Shown piece after piece: positions 32,284-34,766 of a stretch of DNA of 34,766 bases. Position 1 is the stretch's first letter. Every line of letters begins with the position of its first letter. Origin of the DNA: Flavobacteriia bacterium. Its GTDB lineage: Bacteria > Bacteroidota > Bacteroidia > Flavobacteriales_D > Crocinitomicaceae. The stretch is taken from the NCBI GenBank assembly GCA_016178305.1, contig JACOTM010000040.1:1-34766 (forward strand), written 5' to 3'. The notes under the pieces are model-generated. The model did not search any database and was not told the origin of the DNA. It saw only the letters and a program-made list of their open reading frames with translations. Position numbers and translations under genes: made by a program.

Positions 32284-33204
32284 TTAATATAATTTTCCTC
32301 GTTTTAATAAATATTGTAATAAAATTGGATGAAAACCATCTTGGATATTTGCCGGCATAAAATCAATTTGCAAATTAGCACACTTTAATTTTAATTCCTG
32401 AAAATACTTCCCAATCGATTCTTTGTATTTTTCTTTAATTTCAGCAGGTTGTAATTTCATTTTTTCACCTGTTTCCATGTCAACCAATGTATATGGACGA
32501 TTATCTAATTCAAAATCAACTTCCATTTTCTTATCAACCACATGAAAAACAATAACTTCATGTTTATTATGTTTCATGTGTTGTAGTGCTTGAAAAAACT
32601 CTTCTGATCGCATAGGATCATCTAACAAATCAGAAAAAATTACAATTAAACTTCGTTTATGGCTTAATTCAGCTATATCATTTAATGCCTTTATTGAATT
32701 CGTTAATGTTCTCTTTTCCTCTGAATAATCAACTAAATGTTTTTCTAATCCATTAAACAAATATCTTAAATGTGCCGGTGAAGACTTTGCTTCTGTATGT
32801 AAATCTAATTTGTCCGTAAATGTTGACAAGCCCAAGGCATCACGTTGCTTTTTTAAAAGTTCAATTAATGATGCAGCTCCATAAATCGAAAATTCTAGTT
32901 TATTCATTTCCTTCCCTTTTGGAAAGAGCATTGAACTCGAACAATCAATCACAATCTGACATCTCAAATTGGTTTCTTCTTCATACTTTTTAGTGAAAAA
33001 TTTACCACTTTTAGCATACAACTTCCAATCAATATGCCTCGTAGATTCTCCCGAATTATACATTCTATGCTCGGCAAACTCAACTGAAAAACCATGAAAT
33101 GGACTTTTATGCAATCCTGTAATAAAACCTTCAACTACTTGCTTAGCGAGTAATTCAAGATTTCCAAAATTAGCTAAATGAAACCGATTAATTGTGCGAT
33201 TCAT
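32284..33204 (-). CDS. DUF58 / von Willebrand A-like protein (MoxR-associated)
   Basis: The 306-aa protein has the family block HIDWKLYAKSGKFF (57-70) and a metal-site-like DCSSS (87-91), D-x-S-x-S in order. It matches DUF58 proteins that often accompany a MoxR-type AAA+ ATPase in Bacteroidetes envelope or aerotolerance (bat) operons. No moxR lies next to it here, which is a little unusual. It is cytoplasmic by sequence. Function unknown. Confidence 0.9.
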   Translation of the reverse strand: MNRTINRFHLANFGNLELLAKQVVEGFITGLHKSPFHGFSVEFAEHRMYNSGESTRHIDWKLYAKSGKFFTKKYEEETNLRCQIVIDCSSSMLFPKGKEMNKLEFSIYGAASLIELLKKQRDALGLSTFTDKLDLHTEAKSSPAHLRYLFNGLEKHLVDYSEEKRTLTNSIKALNDIAELSHKRSLIVIFSDLLDDPMRSEEFFQALQHMKHNKHEVIVFHVVDKKMEVDFELDNRPYTLVDMETGEKMKLQPAEIKEKYKESIGKYFQELKLKCANLQIDFMPANIQDGFHPILLQYLLKRGKLY

Positions 33205-33315
33205 GCTTCGAAGTTAAGGATAAAATATGAATAATAACTTCAGTTTCGATTAATATCGAGAAATGTAATCTCCTGGCAAACCACTTTTTTATTGTTTGGA
33301 TTCAACTGTTTTATA

Positions 33316-34539
33316 TCAATCTTTATAAAAATCAATATATTTAAAATATTTATCTCTCACGTAATTTATAATATCTTCACTTTTAGCTGTTTCAAGAAAG
33401 GATTGTTTTAAATTTACAAATCGAATAAATCGATCAAATTCTTTCTCATCCACTTGAATTACCTTATGATCATTATACAACCGAATCAAAGTTAGAATAG
33501 CTTTTTTTTTGTTTTTATGCTTTAAATCCCAACGCCAATCCTCATTATCGCTCTCAGAAATATTGTAATTATTTTTCGCTAAATTGACATCAATTTTATA
33601 AAATTCTATATAATTTTTATATTTTTCTTGAACTTTATAAAAAATTTCTAAATCAGTTGTATTATTTAAATAAACAACATCAAAACCTAAAAATTGTATA
33701 AAACGATCATATTCCATTTTAGGCAAAACAAAAGCATGATTACTTACATACATATCCAACAAGGATGTAATTGCCATTTTTTTATCTTTTGAAATTAAAT
33801 TTCTCCACGCTATATTTTCATTCACCTCCAATTGATGTAACAATCTAAAATGTTCATATTTATCTTTTATAAACGTCACTAATTCCATCTCTGTAGCTGT
33901 CTTAAAAAAATCAATATCAATATTTAAAAAAGATATAAATTCATCAAATTGATCTTCTGTTAATTCAATAATATCATACGCTACATACAATCTCAACAAC
34001 TCCTTAACAACTTTTCGTTGATCATCTTTAAACTCTTGTTCTGCAATCCAGGCTTTATTTTGTTCTTTCTTAGAAAATGCTTGATAAAGTGCAGTAATCG
34101 GACTACTTAATGACGCCATTCCCGTCACCATTCTCGTTTCTCTCATCGCCAATGCTTCACGCTCTTCTTTTATTTGCTGTAAAGATTTTAATGGATGAAT
34201 AACAACTACATCTATCTCTGTAGGTATCCTTTCAATAAATTGCTTCACATTAAACTGACAATTTTGATCTGCAACAACTCGAAAAGCAATAATTGGATAA
34301 CTTTTAATTGAAATATTTATTGAATCATTATTATGTACATAAAGCGAAAAACTACCATTTGGTTGCCCAAAAACTCCTTTACCAAGCGTTCGATTTACGA
34401 TCATGAAATTATAAAAATACTGCGGAGATAAAGTGTCTATAACTTTACCTTGTAACAAAACCCGATCACAATTCTCTTGCGAAAAAAGTAAACTTGAATT
34501 AAATGAAAATATAAAAATTACAAACAATATTCTAAACAT
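33316..34539 (-). CDS. Exported protein with carboxypeptidase-like regulatory domain and three internal repeats
   Basis: Signal peptide about 1-20. Residues ~27-90 (LLQGKVIDTLSPQYFYNFMI, GQPNGSFSLYVHNND) form a CarboxypepD_reg-like beta domain. Three copies of a ~65-aa helical unit follow at about 172-235, 251-315 and 343-406, each with the pattern KKAI..LLRLYV, then E-[YF]-D-R/E-FI-x-F, then a hydrophobic strand and DKYKxYI-x-F. No catalytic motif is seen. The repeats suggest a scaffold or binding role in the periplasm. No clear partner gene nearby. Confidence 0.8.
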   Translation of the reverse strand: MFRILFVIFIFSFNSSLLFSQENCDRVLLQGKVIDTLSPQYFYNFMIVNRTLGKGVFGQPNGSFSLYVHNNDSINISIKSYPIIAFRVVADQNCQFNVKQFIERIPTEIDVVVIHPLKSLQQIKEEREALAMRETRMVTGMASLSSPITALYQAFSKKEQNKAWIAEQEFKDDQRKVVKELLRLYVAYDIIELTEDQFDEFISFLNIDIDFFKTATEMELVTFIKDKYEHFRLLHQLEVNENIAWRNLISKDKKMAITSLLDMYVSNHAFVLPKMEYDRFIQFLGFDVVYLNNTTDLEIFYKVQEKYKNYIEFYKIDVNLAKNNYNISESDNEDWRWDLKHKNKKKAILTLIRLYNDHKVIQVDEKEFDRFIRFVNLKQSFLETAKSEDIINYVRDKYFKYIDFYKD

Positions 34540-34711
34540 AATGCTAATTTATATAAAATCAATATTAATTCCTTTATAAACAAGTTATATTTTGTTAAAT
34601 ACATATATGTAACACATAATTCAATATTGTAAAACAGTATTAATTTCAAGGGATAATTTTATTTTGAGGTGCTGGGAGTTTTAAATAGAAAAAATTTCTA
34701 CTTTAGGATTC
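34540..34711. other. AT-rich intergenic region at window end
   Basis: No gene, strong hairpin or good TTG-N17-23-TAnnTTTG pair seen on either strand. It probably carries the upstream region of the exported repeat protein and of the partial frame that starts at 34712. Confidence 0.4.
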
Positions 34712-34766
34712 ATGGAAAAAAAGAGTACCGATCAAAGTTCAATACAATCTCATTTGTATAGTTTAT
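34712..34766 (+). CDS. Possible start of a gene running off the window
   Basis: An ATG at 34712 opens a frame (MEKKSTDQSSIQSHLYSL) that stays open to the last base. Polar N-terminus, no signal peptide. Too short to identify; it could be a real 5' end or chance. Confidence 0.35.
   Translation, partial: MEKKSTDQSSIQSHLYSL

Noticed and set aside
1-34766. CRISPR arrays, tRNA and rRNA genes, transposase genes.
   Set aside because: No regularly spaced repeats, no cloverleaf-like or rRNA-like stretches noticed, and no transposase motifs on either strand.

Overview
The window looks like a low-GC Bacteroidetes chromosome, most likely Flavobacteriales (perhaps Crocinitomicaceae; genus not determinable). 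Reasons: AT-rich DNA, many exact TAnnTTTG -7 elements instead of sigma70 boxes, few Shine-Dalgarno sites, WG-repeat and LRR secreted proteins, and an arginine operon that uses an N-acylornithine carbamoyltransferase.

Layout. 1-5511: chromosomal left flank with the end of a Fic gene, a very large secreted LRR/WG-repeat protein (minus strand) and a degraded stretch. 5512-12236: an integrated element of about 6.7 kb. It is bounded by a perfect 20-bp direct repeat that forms most of a dif-like Xer site and contains no recombinase gene. Its genes all lie on the plus strand: two small early proteins, a rolling-circle-type replication initiator (6362-7495), a tiny HTH protein, then a tightly packed module with a ~316-aa candidate capsid protein, several small one-helix membrane proteins, a membrane-anchored candidate muramidase and short unknowns. 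It ends at a 17-bp-stem terminator. The best reading is a temperate, tailless single-stranded DNA virus related in organisation to the lipid-containing phage FLiP (Finnlakeviridae) and integrated at dif by host XerC/XerD, as described for Bacteroidetes microviral proviruses. The FLiP assignment is inference from size, gene order and protein type, not from a database match.

12264-20328: a minus-strand arginine operon in the order GNAT acetyltransferase, argG, argC, argD, argF', argB, argE-like, argH. Several junctions overlap. The gene content implies the route acylornithine to acylcitrulline to citrulline. Its 3' end abuts the element, so the element's terminator probably now also ends this operon.

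20797-34766: ordinary chromosome. It holds a Crp/Fnr pseudogene, a lipoprotein, a DinB-like protein, proC, an operon of a DUF6702 protein and an M1 peptidase, an HMBD-DJ-1 lipoprotein, a cluster with a GbsR/MarR-like regulator, a DCC-like membrane protein, a TIGR01777 epimerase and a DUF2071 protein, and then minus-strand nth, an RluA-type pseudouridine synthase, a DUF58 protein and a secreted protein with three internal repeats. If the right-hand attachment site is the true dif, the window lies at the replication terminus.
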